Source: Priapulus caudatus (Eukaryota; Priapulida; Priapulimorpha; Priapulimorphida; Priapulidae). From it: a stretch of 40,639 nt of DNA. The DNA is taken from assembly GCF_000485595.1 (NCBI RefSeq), contig NW_014577887.1:56608-97246 (forward strand), in the 5' to 3' direction. The translations under genes and the position numbers were made by a program. Of the stretch, positions 11,642 to 22,211 are shown piece after piece (position 1 is the stretch's first letter; each line of letters begins with the position of its first letter). The notes under the pieces are model-generated. The model was given only the letters and a program-made list of their open reading frames with translations, had not been told where the DNA came from and searched no databases.

Positions 11642-11717
11642 CAGCAAACCGATTACATTACAGCAAACCAATTACATTACATCAAACCGATTATATCGCA
11701 GCAGAACGCGATATTAC
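11642..11717. repeat. 19-bp tandem repeat, four copies
   Basis: Units at 11642-11660, 11661-11679, 11680-11698 and 11699-11717 share the core CAGCAAACCGATTACATTA. Divergence increases to the right, and a weaker fifth unit may lie at 11623-11641. No similarity to other repeats in the window was seen. Confidence 0.8.
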
Positions 11718-11969
11718 GTCACATTTCGTTAGCATCCGTGACGCTTCTGTGCAGAGTTTACACCATTCGCATCTCATCGATTCAAGCGCCATCCGGCCGT
11801 CATGTCATCCACATCCCCTCGTCTCGTCTACTAATAAATCAAGAACGGTGCACTCAGTACGAGGCGAAGGAGGGTCATCGTTACTGGCATAAATGTTATT
11901 ATCGTTATTGGCATAAATAATATTTTCTTCGAATCATCTGTTTTCATAATCAGTGCATGGATACCTGCG

Positions 11970-12262
11970 CTCGTGTGTGTGTGCGTGCATGCGTGCGTGC
12001 GTGCGGGCGTGCGTGCGTGCGTGCGTGCGGGCGTGCGTGCGTGCGTGCGTGTGTGTATGTGCGTGCCGGCGTGCGGGCGTGTGTCCGTGTGCGCGCGTGC
12101 ATGCGTTTGTGTGTTCGTGCGTATATGCGTGTACGCGTGCGTCTGCACGTGCGTGTGCGTGTGTTCGTGCGTATATGCGTGTCCGCGTGCGCGCGTGCGT
12201 GTGCGTGTGTTCGTGCGTATATGCGTGTACGCGTGCGTCTGCACGTGCGTGTGCGTGTCTTC
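11970..12262. repeat. GTGCGT minisatellite with about 46-50-bp higher-order units
   Basis: The left half is simple GTGCGTGCGGGCGTGC. The right half contains three copies of a longer unit beginning GTGTTCGTGCGTATATGCGT, at 12111, 12161 and 12207, so periods are 50 and 46 bp. Open frames in all three + frames are repeat artefacts. Confidence 0.8.
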
Positions 12263-12286
12263 ATGACCATGGCAATAAACGATGCG

Positions 12287-12346
12287 GAACGGGTGCGGGA
12301 CGGTGAGAAGCTAGCTGAACGGGTGCGGGACGGCGAGAAGCTAGTT
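12287..12346. repeat. 30-bp tandem duplication
   Basis: 12287-12316 and 12317-12346 share GAACGGGTGCGGGACGG, then GAGAAGCTAG, with two mismatches. It sits just past the right edge of the GT/GC minisatellite. Confidence 0.85.
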
Positions 12347-15300
12347 GTAACAGATTAACATCGGTACGCGTATCATAGCCGCATGCAGACGACATAGATG
12401 AGCGACTTACACTGAGCTACTCACACTACCGATCCAATCTTATAGTGAAAGAAATTATTCATCCGTAACTGAGCTGTCGGCGCTGATTCACTATGCAAAA
12501 ACCTAAGCTGTAGAGTCACATGGTTTCAGCAGCAGCGACAGCACGTCTATCCCCCGGAGCAGTCTGCAGCCAGCCGCGTCCGCCCACTGCGCTATCGTAC
12601 TAAACACGCAACGAACTTTGGCATTCATCAGCTACAAACACGCTAGCGCAGGGGATGCAGGGAATGCTGCTGGTCTGAGTGGTGCTACATGGCTATGCTG
12701 AGATGCTGCTATAACGTCGAGGGGTATGTGTAGTTTGGGATTATTCGATGTTTTAGTGCTGGAATGCAGGGATACTGGGATGCTAGCATGCACGGTAGCG
12801 CGCATAACACCACATGACCGTCCTACACGAAAGAGTAATATTACCGTGGAGATAAGGGCTCCTCATATATACTTGTGGGCTTACGTGAGAGCAAGTCGAC
12901 GTTGTTCCGTTGTTTCTTCCTTTCACGTGTTTCCCATAAGCTACCACAGCGAAAAGTGTCGAGACGTCGTCACTAGCAACATAATGAACCTGATCAATGT
13001 CGGAATGCCACGCTAACATTTACGACGCCCCTCGCAAAGAAAATAAATTATTTCCATTATTTGAACGCAAATGGGACAGCAATAAGCAAACTATTGAGTG
13101 TCAGCAGTGCGCACAACCACGCAGTACGGTGTTGAGGAAACCTTGACATGACTTGAATCGAGTCGCAGTGGGCTGATGATTATTCAGCTGGTGTCGTTCG
13201 TCTGTTAGTTGGCGCGTTCTTTCTACTCGGCTAGCAACAACGCGGCTTATATGTGGTGGGGCAATAGCAGCAGCGTTGTAAATCAGATCTAGTCTTTTCG
13301 ATCTAATACACCCGGAGATAAGTCAGCAACTGCCAATTAGGACGACATCCACCTTGTTTACATGCGCTGAACGAGACTACATTAAACAGGCATACTCCGA
13401 TGGGGAGGATCAAGTTGAGACCTGTACGTGGTGATCCTGCTATGACGTTTGGAGGCGCCTCCAGGCTCCAACAGTTAACAATCCAACATAACCGAACTCG
13501 AAATACATATTGCGAAAGGTATTGAACCCAAGCGATTCCGCGCGACACAGGCAAGCACAAGTACTGACAAACATTGCGACTTTCTTAGAATACTAACAAA
13601 AATAGTGTGTGGCTATATATATCTCGCGCGCACGCTCTCTATCACTCTCTCTCCCTTTATATCTATATTATAAGAGAGGAGAGGCCGATTTTCTGACGCG
13701 GTAATCGTTACCGCGGTGAGCATCAAGCCCACGCCACCGATCTCAGTGTATAGCCTGTGTGTCGGACACCAACATAGGCTTATCCATATTTGATAAATCC
13801 ACCCATATTTCTATATATAATAACGATAAATACTCCTTAATATGGGCGATAATTTTAGCAGCGGGATGATGTCAGAAAAGTAGAACAGTCTACTTCCCGC
13901 GAATGTAGCCATCTAGCGGATAAAAGCCAAAGCCTTGTTAATACCAGGTTAAACTTTGCCAAATTTATACATTTTTTTTATTATGCACTCAGTTGTCATA
14001 GACGAAAACAAGGTAAAGTTTGAATATATTTATTCACATATTGATAGAATATTTACAAGTTGAAAACTATGCAAAACGCTGTTAAAACGGTGTCATACTC
14101 TTCTCTATTATGAGCTCTTGATATGTATATATTTATTATACGAATACACGAATATATATGTATTATATATTTGTTCATTCATGTATGTACACATATACGT
14201 TAGTCCGCGCGCACGTACTCACGCACACAAGCACGTCCACATGCATGCACTCATAGACACAGTAGAGAAGGTTGCATTGTGAAGGACGTAATTATAGAGA
14301 TGACATATGTGGCCGCCTATATACCTGAGTAATGAATTTCCCCTGTGTATAGGGTGCGTGTAATCATAGTCAGTGAGCGCCCTGGATATGCAAACACGAT
14401 ACAGTGATGTTTGCCGCACACGCACCGCCCTATTTTATTATACAGTCAGAGCGAGCAGGGGGCTCCTGACCGTTTAAACATATTAAAGTATTAAACTGCG
14501 TCGCTACGATAAGCGAGTGAAATGAGTGGACAATGGGCTATTTACATATTTAGGAAATCAAGTTCGCATCATCGTTATCATCACCGCCGTCGCCCCCGCT
14601 CGACACGAACATGCTCTGACACGTCATGGCTTATTCGAGTTTCGCTCGTTGTCGCAAAATATTTGTAAAATTGGCAAAGTTGCCTGACTTGCAAAAACTA
14701 AACAGATTTCACCGTGCAAACCATGAATACGTTTAGACTGTGTATACCGCATTGAAAGCCGTCTGACTGTAGAACACAAGCAGTAAAACGTTACTAGACA
14801 TTGATCGTTTCTATCTACAAATCCTTTTATTTGACTTTTGATCAGAAATACTGTTTGCAAGCGAAATTGCCAACTAAGTTGAGCGCGGCGTATATACTAT
14901 CTAAATACGTCATGCCTACATTACATACATCAAATCGTAAACTTTCTCCATATTTTAGTTGACCTCATAGGCCTAATATCAGCAAGGCAGATAACACGCA
15001 CGGTTCGAATCCTTGGCAATTTACAGTCTGTTAGCCTCTGACCACCATGAAACCGGCTCGACTGGTAGCTAGACTAAACCGATATATGATCTTCTGCGAC
15101 GAGTTTACTTTCAATGCATTTTCTATTATTTTGAAGTCGGCGTGTGACAGCGTTCCTTTTCGGACTCAACGTTGCGTAGTGTAATATTACAATAGCAATC
15201 AACTTTTTTTCTTGAGGTTTTCATGGGAAACTAGTAGGTGAACACGTAACACACGTGATACTAAGTTGAATTCTCCATTTATCAGAAAAAAAGTTTGAAC

Positions 15301-15524
15301 AACGTGCATGGCTACACCGCACGTCGTCGCAAGTTTAGAGAAATAAATCTGACAAAATTTGTTCTTTCACTAGGCTGTAATAACAAACGACAAATGAATT
15401 TTTATTAACTGTGCTAGTTTATATAAGCCTGTGCATGCACAATGGCGTGCGCGCTATGTGTTGCAGCGGTGTATTGGACGGTGTTGAAGTGAAGTTATTA
15501 GGTCAAATCAAACATTAAGACTAT
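12347..15524. other. Unassigned unique DNA
   Basis: About 3.2 kb with no recognised gene. Small items include a hairpin CGCGGTAA-TCG-TTACCGCG at 13697-13715, AT-rich patches near 13800-14170, and an isolated tRNA-like B-box word near 15004 without an A box or cloverleaf. No coding motif was found in the short frames. Confidence 0.4.
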
Positions 15525-15528
15525 TACT

Positions 15529-15553
15529 GGTACTGGTACTGGTACTGGTAGGT
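15529..15553. repeat. TGGTAC hexamer repeat, four copies
   Basis: ACTGGTACTGGTACTGG-type sequence, about four copies of a 6-bp unit, immediately left of a MITE terminus. Confidence 0.8.
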
Positions 15554-15566
15554 CTAGTACTCACAA

Positions 15567-15615
15567 GTTGTATTTATTAACCATCATTTTATTATTGAAA
15601 CGGTCCAAGTGCCTG
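15567..15615 (-). mobile_element. MITE-like family, solitary inverted terminus
   Basis: TTAACCATCATTTTATTATT, then GAAACGGTCCAAGTGCCTG, is the reverse complement of the family's left end. The same order is seen inverted at 32200-32235. The other end is not found next to it, so this is a truncated copy. It abuts the Gypsy gag-like fragment. Confidence 0.6.
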
Positions 15616-15652
15616 TAGTTCTATCGCAGCTAAATTAATTGATGGGGGAATA

Positions 15653-15817
15653 GACTTGACATTTAGTCGGGCTGTGGAAATTGTAGCAACAGTGGAGACT
15701 ACTGAGAGCGCGGCTCCGTTGTATGCAGGTCAGTCATCCCAAGGTCAAGTGCAAGCTGTATCAAAAGCTGATTTCAAGTCTAGGCAAACGCAATTTAAGA
15801 AGCCCAGTGACACCTGA
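15653..15817 (+). pseudogene. Gag-like fragment of a Ty3/Gypsy retroelement
   Basis: A 54-codon stretch ends at a TGA and contains the motif DLTFSRAVEIVATVE. It is followed by Gln/Ser-rich and basic residues. The D-L-T-F-x-x-A-x-E-I pattern is what I know from the region between capsid and zinc knuckle of Ty3/Gypsy Gag proteins in animals. There is no start codon, an in-frame stop precedes it, and the zinc knuckle and protease are not seen downstream. It is a truncated relic, on the same strand as the reverse transcriptase remnant 0.6 kb downstream and in the right order. Confidence 0.5.
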
Positions 15818-16435
15818 CACGCACGTAATCAAAGCTGTTAATTGAATTCGTCACTTTTCTTAACCTAGAAAGTGGACTATTTTTATTCAGTTAGATATCT
15901 AGAAGCAAAGTAAACTGTATATACTTAAAGATTCTAGGCACTTGTAACTTTGCGGATGTGCGGCAGAATTGATCTATGCATTGGGTACCGTGGACTGGGG
16001 AGGAGAACAACGAAAGTAAAACCTTGCCCAGAAGCTCCCGGCATTCCTAGAGATTCCAGTACAAGTTTTTTTAGCATACTCAAAGTAACTAAAAACTCTC
16101 TCTGAAGTTCTGAACTTGCTCAGTAAGAAAAAAAAGAAACTTAAAGAAGATAACCACACCATCATTATCATGAGTATAATTCTTGATTTCCTGTCTTTGT
16201 CATGTTACCTGACTATGTGTACGGTGTAGTGCATGTCTGTCTGTGTGAATGAAATTGAATAAGAATGTGATTGGTTTCTTAGTCGAGTGAAATGAGATAA
16301 AAAAATGTGATCGAATGTAATTTGTTGACGATTTCTTAACACTGATAGTCTGATACTGGTGCCGAGTGCGCACTGAACGCTGATGAATGATATTAGAGTC
16401 AGTGCATCAAAATTATGAAATTTTAACAAAATCAT
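15818..16435. other. Unassigned DNA between gag-like and RT remnants
   Basis: Protease and the RT connection would be expected here in an intact element. I see no D-T/S-G active-site motif in a credible frame, so this part is deleted or too decayed to recognise. Confidence 0.4.
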
Positions 16436-17485
16436 GCTATGAAAAAGTAGCTCTGGCCAAGCCTAAAATAGCTCCCGTAAAAATTTTTTTAGGCTGGATC
16501 AAACCCGTTTCTCATTCAGACTGGGCTAGTCCAATTGTGAGTGCTGTGAAATCTGATGGTAAAAGTTTGAGGATTTGTGCTGATTTTAAGAGAATGAGCG
16601 TGAGATATGACACAATACCCTCTTCCAACTCCAGAAGACATCTTCGCTACACTATCGAGAGGTCAGCCGTACACCAAGTTGGATATGAGCAATGCATGCC
16701 ACCAACTCCGGCTGTCGCCAGATGCGCAAAAGTACATGGTAATCAACACACCCAAGGGCTTGTTTGTCTACCAGAGATTACAGTTTCGTATGCACAACGC
16801 AGTGGGAATTTTCCAGCGGACAATGGAGCATATGCTAAGGCGTGTGTCGCCCTGTGCTATGTATCTTGACGACATAATTCTGACAGTTCCATCGGAGGCA
16901 GAGCACTTGGAAGTGCTTTAAACGGTTCTCAAGAAACTTGCCGAGTCAGGTCTACGTTTGAATAAGAGCAAGTGTACCTTCATGGAGCAAGAGGTCTCAT
17001 ATCTGGGACACAAGTTATCATCAGAATGGGTCCAACCCTTAGAAAAAAATATTAGGGCAGTGAAGGAGTTACCAGTGCCAGCGGATGCTGCAGAGCTGGC
17101 TACATTCATTGCCATGGTTAAATACTACCACAAGTACTTACCCAATATTTCGAATGCCATAGCACCACTGTATTTGCGTGAGAAGAGTGATGAGAAATGG
17201 TGCTGGGGTGCCAAAGAGGATGCCGCATTTAAACATGTTAAATAACTCCTAGTGTCAAACACCCTGCTTTTGCATTTTGACCATGGAAAGCCAATTATTC
17301 TTACAACTGATGCAAGTACATATGGACTAGGTGCAGTCCTAGAACATGAATTTGAAGATGGTAGCCTTAAGCCTATTTTTTTCCTCTCGTACCCTACCGA
17401 AGGCTAAAAAGAATTATTCGCAGACTGACAAGGAGGCTTTAGCAGTTGTGTGGGGCGTGCAGAAGTTTTCTAAGTATCTTCTTGG
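16436..17485 (+). pseudogene. Ty3/Gypsy reverse transcriptase and N-terminal RNase H, broken
   Basis: The block encodes, in order, RT fingers/palm (WIKPVSHSDWASPIV; RICADFKR), the palm with YPLPTPEDIF, KLDMSNACHQL, GLFVYQRLQF and the YLDD catalytic box at 16862-16873, then the RNase H start (TTDAS; KEALAVV). These are established Ty3/Gypsy (Metaviridae) Pol landmarks. The copy is dead: a frameshift lies near 16600, stops lie at 16919-16921 and 17243-17245, and another frameshift lies at a T-run near 17380. Its RNase H is cut at 17485 by the foldback insertion, and the third catalytic Asp region continues at 20348. Integrase and LTRs were not found. Confidence 0.9.
17478..17485. repeat. Target-site duplication of the foldback element, left copy
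   Basis: CTTCTTGG here is repeated exactly at 20340-20347, immediately outside the other end of the inserted element. An 8-bp duplication is typical of hAT, P, Merlin and some MULE transposition. Confidence 0.85.
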
Positions 17486-17499
17486 GGTTCTAGGACAAA

Positions 17500-17900
17500 T
17501 AACCCCCGGACAATCACCCCCCGGACAATTACCCCCGGACAATTACCCCCCGGACAATTACCCCCCATGCCATTACCCCCGGACAATTACCCCCGCGACA
17601 ATATTACCCCCCGCGACATTTTACCCCCCGGAATTTAACCCGCCGGACAATTTTTACCCCCCGGACATTTACCCCCCGCGACAATCACCCCGACATTTAC
17701 TCCCCCGGACAATTACCCCCGGACATTTTACCCCCCGGACAATTACCCCGGACATTACCCCCCATGCGCATTCACCGCCCCGGACAATCCCCCCCGGACA
17801 TCTTACCCCCGGACAATTACCCCCGGACATTACCCCGGACAATTACCCTCCGCCGACATTTACCCCCCGCCGACATTTACCCCCCGGACGAATTTAACCC
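17500..17900 (+). repeat. Left-arm minisatellite, CCCCCGGACAATTA / CCCCCGGACATTTA
   Basis: About 25 units of 13-16 bp in two main variants (ACAATTA and ACATTTA) with rarer CATGCCATTA units. Unit length varies mainly through the C-run. The array is the inverted counterpart of 19705-20330. Confidence 0.9.
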
Positions 17901-17956
17901 CGGACATGTACTCATTGGTGTTTATGATTATTGTTGAACAGTGATACAGGCAGGAG

Positions 17957-18866
17957 CGTCGAGTGAGGAGGAAGAAGTGGTGGAGGAGGAGGGAGAGAAG
18001 GTGGGGAAGGTGGTGGGGAGGAGGAGGAGAGGAGAGAGAGGAGTGGAGGAAGGAGGAGGAGGAGGAGGAAGGAGGTGGAGGAGGAGGGAAGGAGAACGTG
18101 GGGAGAACGTGGTTTGGAGCGATGAGGACGGGGGAGAGGTGAAAAGGAGGAGGAGGAGGGGGCGGAGAAGGTGGCAGGAGGCAGGAGGAGGACGAGGAGG
18201 GAGAGAGGAGAGGAGGAGGAGGAGGACGAGGAGCGAGAGGAGGAGGAGGAGAGCAGGAGGAGGGAGGAGACGGAGGTAGAGGAGGAGGAAGGACTGGGGA
18301 GGAGGGCAGGAGAGGAGTGGAGGAGGGGGGAGAGAACGTGGGAGAAGAGCTGGTGGATGGAAGGAGAGGGAGAAGTGGCAGGAGGAGGGAGGGGGAGAAG
18401 GTGGAGGAGGAGCAGGAGGAGAAGCGAGAGAGAGTTAGGGAGAAGGCAGAAGGTAGAGGAGGAGTGAGAGGTGGTGAGGGGAGGAGGAAGAAGAAGAGGA
18501 GTGAGATGGAGGTGGGGAGAGGCAGGAGGAGGAGAAAAGAGGAGGTGGAAGGAGGTAGAGAAAGGAGGAGGTAGCGGCTGAAGGGCCAGGGTGGAAGGTG
18601 GAGGAAGAGGAGGAGGAGGAGGAGGACGAGGAGTGAGAGGAGGAGGAGAGAGAGGCAGGACGAGGGTGGGAGGAGAGGAAGAGGAGCATGAGGAGGAGGG
18701 GAGAACGGGGAGAAGTGGCGGAGAAGGAGGTGGGAGGAGGGGGAGGGTTAGAGAAAGGAGGAGAGGAGATGAAGGTGGAGGAGGAGCGAGAAGGAGAGGA
18801 GGAGGAGAGGAGAGGAGGAGGAGAGGAAGGTGGGCGGAGGGCAGGAGGATAGCGGAGGGCGCCTTA
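17957..18866 (+). repeat. GA-rich inner arm of the foldback element
   Basis: Nearly pure purine, GGAGGAGGA-rich, with interspersed words such as GAGAACGTGG and GGAGGTGGAGG. The CT-rich right inner arm holds the reverse complements of these words (CCACGTTCTC, CCTCCACC). The two can pair as one long stem and, singly, could form triplex structures. Confidence 0.85.
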
Positions 18867-18889
18867 CCTCTGTCTACCTCATCCACATC

Positions 18890-19655
18890 CCCGCTCCTCC
18901 TCTCTACATTCTCCTCTTCTCCTTCTCCTCACACTTCTCCCTCCTCCGTCCACACCTGACCCTCCTACCGTTCTTCCCCCTCCTCCTCCTGCTCCTCGCC
19001 TTCTCCCTCTTCTCCTTCCCACACCGTTCTCCCCACGTTTCTCCATCCCTCCCCTCCTCTCCTCCTCCTCTTCTCCTCCTCCTCCCCTCCTTCTCCACCT
19101 CCTCCATCTTTCTTCTCCCCTCCTTCTCACCCACCTTCTCGCCACGTTCTCCTTGCCTCCTCCTCACGCTCCTCTCCTCCTCTCCTCCTCCCCACCACCT
19201 TCTCCCCTCTCCTCCACCACCTGGTCCCTCTCGTATACCTCTCTCCCCTCCTCCTCCTCCACCTTTCTCCCCCTCCTTCCGTCCACTCTCCCCTCCTCCC
19301 CGTCCTCTCCTCCGTCTTCCCCTACCTCTCCTCCACGTTCTCCCTGCCTCCCTCTCCTCCTCCTCCCTCTCTCCTCCTCTCCTCCTCGCCTCTCTCTCCT
19401 CCTCTCCTCCTCTCTTCACTCCACCTTCTCCCCCTCGTCCTCTTCTCCCCTTCTCCCGCCTCTGCTCCTCCACCACGTTCTCCCACATTCTCCCTCTCCT
19501 CCTCCTGCCACCACGTCTCCCACATTCTCCCTCTCCTCTTCCACTCACTCCTACTCCTTCTCCTCCTCCTCCCCACACTCCTCCTCTCCTCCTCTCCTCC
19601 TCCACCACCTTCTCTTCACCTTCTCCCCTCCTCCACCACCTTTCTTCCCCCTCCT
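18890..19655 (-). repeat. CT-rich inner arm of the foldback element
   Basis: Pyrimidine tract complementary in composition and in short words to 17957-18866. It is somewhat shorter than its partner, consistent with repeat slippage since insertion. Confidence 0.85.
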
Positions 19656-19704
19656 CGAGCTCCTGCCTGTATCACTGGTTCAACAATGAATAATAAACAC
19701 AATG

Positions 19705-20330
19705 TGAGTAAATGTCCGGGGGGTAATTGTGCCGGGGTAAATGTCGGGGGTAAATGTCCGGAGGGTAATTGTTTCCGGGGGGTAAATGTCGGGGGGGTTA
19801 ATTGTCGGGGGGTAAATGTCCGGGGGGTGATGTCCGGGGGGTAATGGCATCGGGACTGTAAATGTCCGGGGAGTAATTGTCCGGCGGGGTAAATGTCCGG
19901 GGGGTAATTGTCCGGGGGATAAATGTCCGGGGGGTGATTGTCGGGGGTAAATGTCCCGGGGGTAATTGTCGGGGGGTAAATGTCCAGGGGTAAATGTCCG
20001 GGGGGTAATGTCCGGGGGGTAATTGTCCGGGGGTTAATGGCATGGGGGGTAAATGGATGGGGGTAATTGTCGGGGGGTAATTGTTCCGTGGGAGGTACAT
20101 TGTCCGGGTGTTAAGATGTCCCGGGGGTAATTGTCCTGGGGGTAATTGTTCCGCGTGGGTAATATTGTCCGGGGGGTGATTGTCCGGGGGCGAGTAATAA
20201 TGTCCGGTGGGGTAAATGTCCGGGGGGCTAATTGTCCGGGGGGTGATTGTCCGGGGGCTGAATGGCATGGGGCGTCGGTAAATGGCATGGGGGTAATTGT
20301 CCGGGGGGTGATTGTCCGGGGGGTATTTGT
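19705..20330 (-). repeat. Right-arm minisatellite, inverted, TAATTGTCCGGGGG / TAAATGTCCGGGGG
   Basis: About 40 units, often with the two variants alternating, plus ATGGCATGGGG variants. It is longer than the left-arm array by about 220 bases, so the two arms have expanded or contracted independently. Confidence 0.9.
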
Positions 20331-20339
20331 CCTGACACC

Positions 20340-20347
20340 CTTCTTGG
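20340..20347. repeat. Target-site duplication of the foldback element, right copy
   Basis: Exact CTTCTTGG, matching 17478-17485. The reading frame of the host RNase H is the same on both sides of the insert because the added length (2862 bp) is divisible by three. Confidence 0.85.
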
Positions 20348-20657
20348 AGGCCAGTTTGAGATCCGTACAGACCATAAACCATTATTGGGCTTGCTGTCAG
20401 AGTTGAAACCTGTTCCACTTATGGCGTCAGGAAGAATTATTCGATGGTTATTACTACTGACTGGTTATGACTACAAGCTGGTTTACAAGCCGGGGCCGAG
20501 TATCTCCAATGCTGATTGTCTATCTCGTTTTCCCGAGATCTGTTTGGTGGAACACTTGGCATACACCAGTACCTATGCCGAGGACATTCGCAGATGGACA
20601 GACTGTGATTCGCACCTTGCCTTATTAATCTACACTCGCAGTCGCATAACGAATTAG
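20348..20657 (+). pseudogene. C-terminal RNase H of the same Ty3/Gypsy element
   Basis: This continues the RNase H interrupted at 17485 in the same frame. FEIRTDHKPLLGLLSE carries a catalytic Asp (TDHKPL). YDYKLVYKPGPSISNADCL, with the following SRF, matches the conserved end of Gypsy RNase H (Y-x-I-x-Y-x-P-G-x-x-N-x-x-A-D-x-L-S-R). The frame stops at 20655-20657. No integrase zinc finger or D,D-35-E core is visible downstream, so the element is truncated or decayed there. Confidence 0.88.
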
Positions 20658-21625
20658 AAATTCACTGCACTCAGCATGATAACGCTCTGTCTATGCATCT
20701 TCCCTGACTGCCAATGAGGAGCCGTTTGAAGCTGAAGTAAAAAAATCAGTCCTTCCTATAGTACCAACTAACAAATCGGCCCGGCACGCCACCCAGCTTA
20801 TGGACATAGCCGATATCTTGCTTATTTCCTTGGTCAAGTAACTATCGGGTCGCGAGATAGAGCAGCGCTCACAAGAAGAAACACTAATTTGTCCGTTCTC
20901 GTCGCTTATACGGGCTGCTACTCCCACTGTTTCATGCGAGTTAGCATTGTTTCTTGATGAATCTCAAATGATCAAAGATACTGTGACTTTCGGTACTTAA
21001 CATCGAAACCTCGACCAATCTTGTATCCCTTGATGGCGCAATCTGTACTTATGGCAAACATTGGCAAGTGGACGAAACACCCCACCGGTTCACAGTAATT
21101 CAATAAAGTGCATAATTTCAAACCTTCCATGTCAGTGTGCCCTGACTGCTTATGAATTCACATTACCGTACATTCAGATACATGTGCCGGTAATTACACC
21201 ATTTATCCATTTTGCATCTACTAAATCTTGCAATCTTGCAACAATTTTCCAACAATGATGACTTGCAAAACATCAGCTAGCTCGACTCTCAAAGTACTAA
21301 CTGAGATTCCCTTATCGGAATTACGCGTGTTCAAACATTCGTTCTCTAATCTCCTCTCCCCGGGATCGGCAATTAGACCACTTGAATCTGAAACGGTTTC
21401 GAAAGCTCTTGAACGTAACCAGATCATCTACCAATCACTACGGAGCCATTATTGTAGGGGGAGATAGACCTGACTCGCCAGCCATCATACTACGGCAATA
21501 TCCTGAGCAATAGACAGATTTGCATGTAGCTACGCTTACGGGTTATTCAATCTATAAACTTGAGTTGCTACGCGTCGCATTATTTACCATAATTAGCAAA
21601 GCAAAGGCTGTGCTGTACCCAGCCG
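20658..21625. other. Unassigned DNA downstream of the Gypsy RNase H
   Basis: Short frames on both strands (78 codons on -, 79 on +) have no motif I recognise. Integrase would be expected here in an intact element but is not identifiable. No LTR pair was found by eye. Confidence 0.4.
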
Positions 21626-22211
21626 ATAAGTGAGATCGTGAAGTCCCGCCGCCATATTAAAACGTTATCAGGTTAAAGGACAAGGGGAATATACGATGCA
21701 ACATTGCATCGGTGCGATAGGAAAAGTACGTGAAAATGTAAACGCCCGTGCGTGTTTAGCTTCTGTATCAACCCAAACATTGCAACAATATCCCAAATGG
21801 GCATAATTATTTTTATAAATGTGTCTGTAAGCAGAAAGGCATCTACGTAGTGAAGTACGATGTTATTGAAGAGAAATATAGATCGAAAACCTAGACTAGC
21901 CTCACAAGTGATGAACGGCGAAATGACAATTCAGTCTTCCAGTCAGCCACTCCAGTAGATTGCGAAATAACAACATGATGACAAAATACAAGATAAGGAA
22001 TATTATATAATATATGAAACCTGAGTAGTAAACTTTTTCTTGGTTCACTAGATAATGTATATCAATTATGGTATGCATGCGATATTTTAATTAATCCCCG
22101 CAAACACAACAAAGGTTTGAGCGCCGACAATGACCTTATTGGTAAAATGCTTATTACTGAAGCCAAAAGACCCACAACAAAAATTTGGGAAGCATCATAT
22201 ATCAACATGAA

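Larger units (their letters stand above)
17486..20339. mobile_element. Non-autonomous foldback DNA transposon, about 2.85 kb
   Basis: The whole insert is one imperfect inverted repeat. Its outer ends read GGTTCTAGGACAAATA on the left and, inverted, GGTGTCAGGACAAATA on the right. Each arm continues as a minisatellite of GGACAATTACCCCC/GGACATTTACCCCC units (17500-17900; inverted 19705-20330). A unique hinge follows (17901-17963; inverted 19656-19718) with GTGATACAGGCAGGAG in both. The inner parts are about 900 bases of GA-rich DNA and about 780 bases of CT-rich DNA meeting near 18870. No transposase is present; the Pro/Ser and Arg/Glu frames are composition artefacts. The exact 8-bp duplication and precise placement inside a recognisable RNase H codon series show insertion of a discrete element. 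Superfamily is uncertain. Confidence 0.88.

Noticed and set aside
14995-15020. GGTTCGAATCC word like a tRNA B box
   Set aside because: No A box at the right distance and no acceptor-stem pairing. At most a decayed SINE promoter.
17912-19693. Very long Pro/Ser-rich and Arg/Glu-rich open frames
   Set aside because: They translate the CT/GA arms of the foldback element; frames exist on both strands and depend only on base composition.
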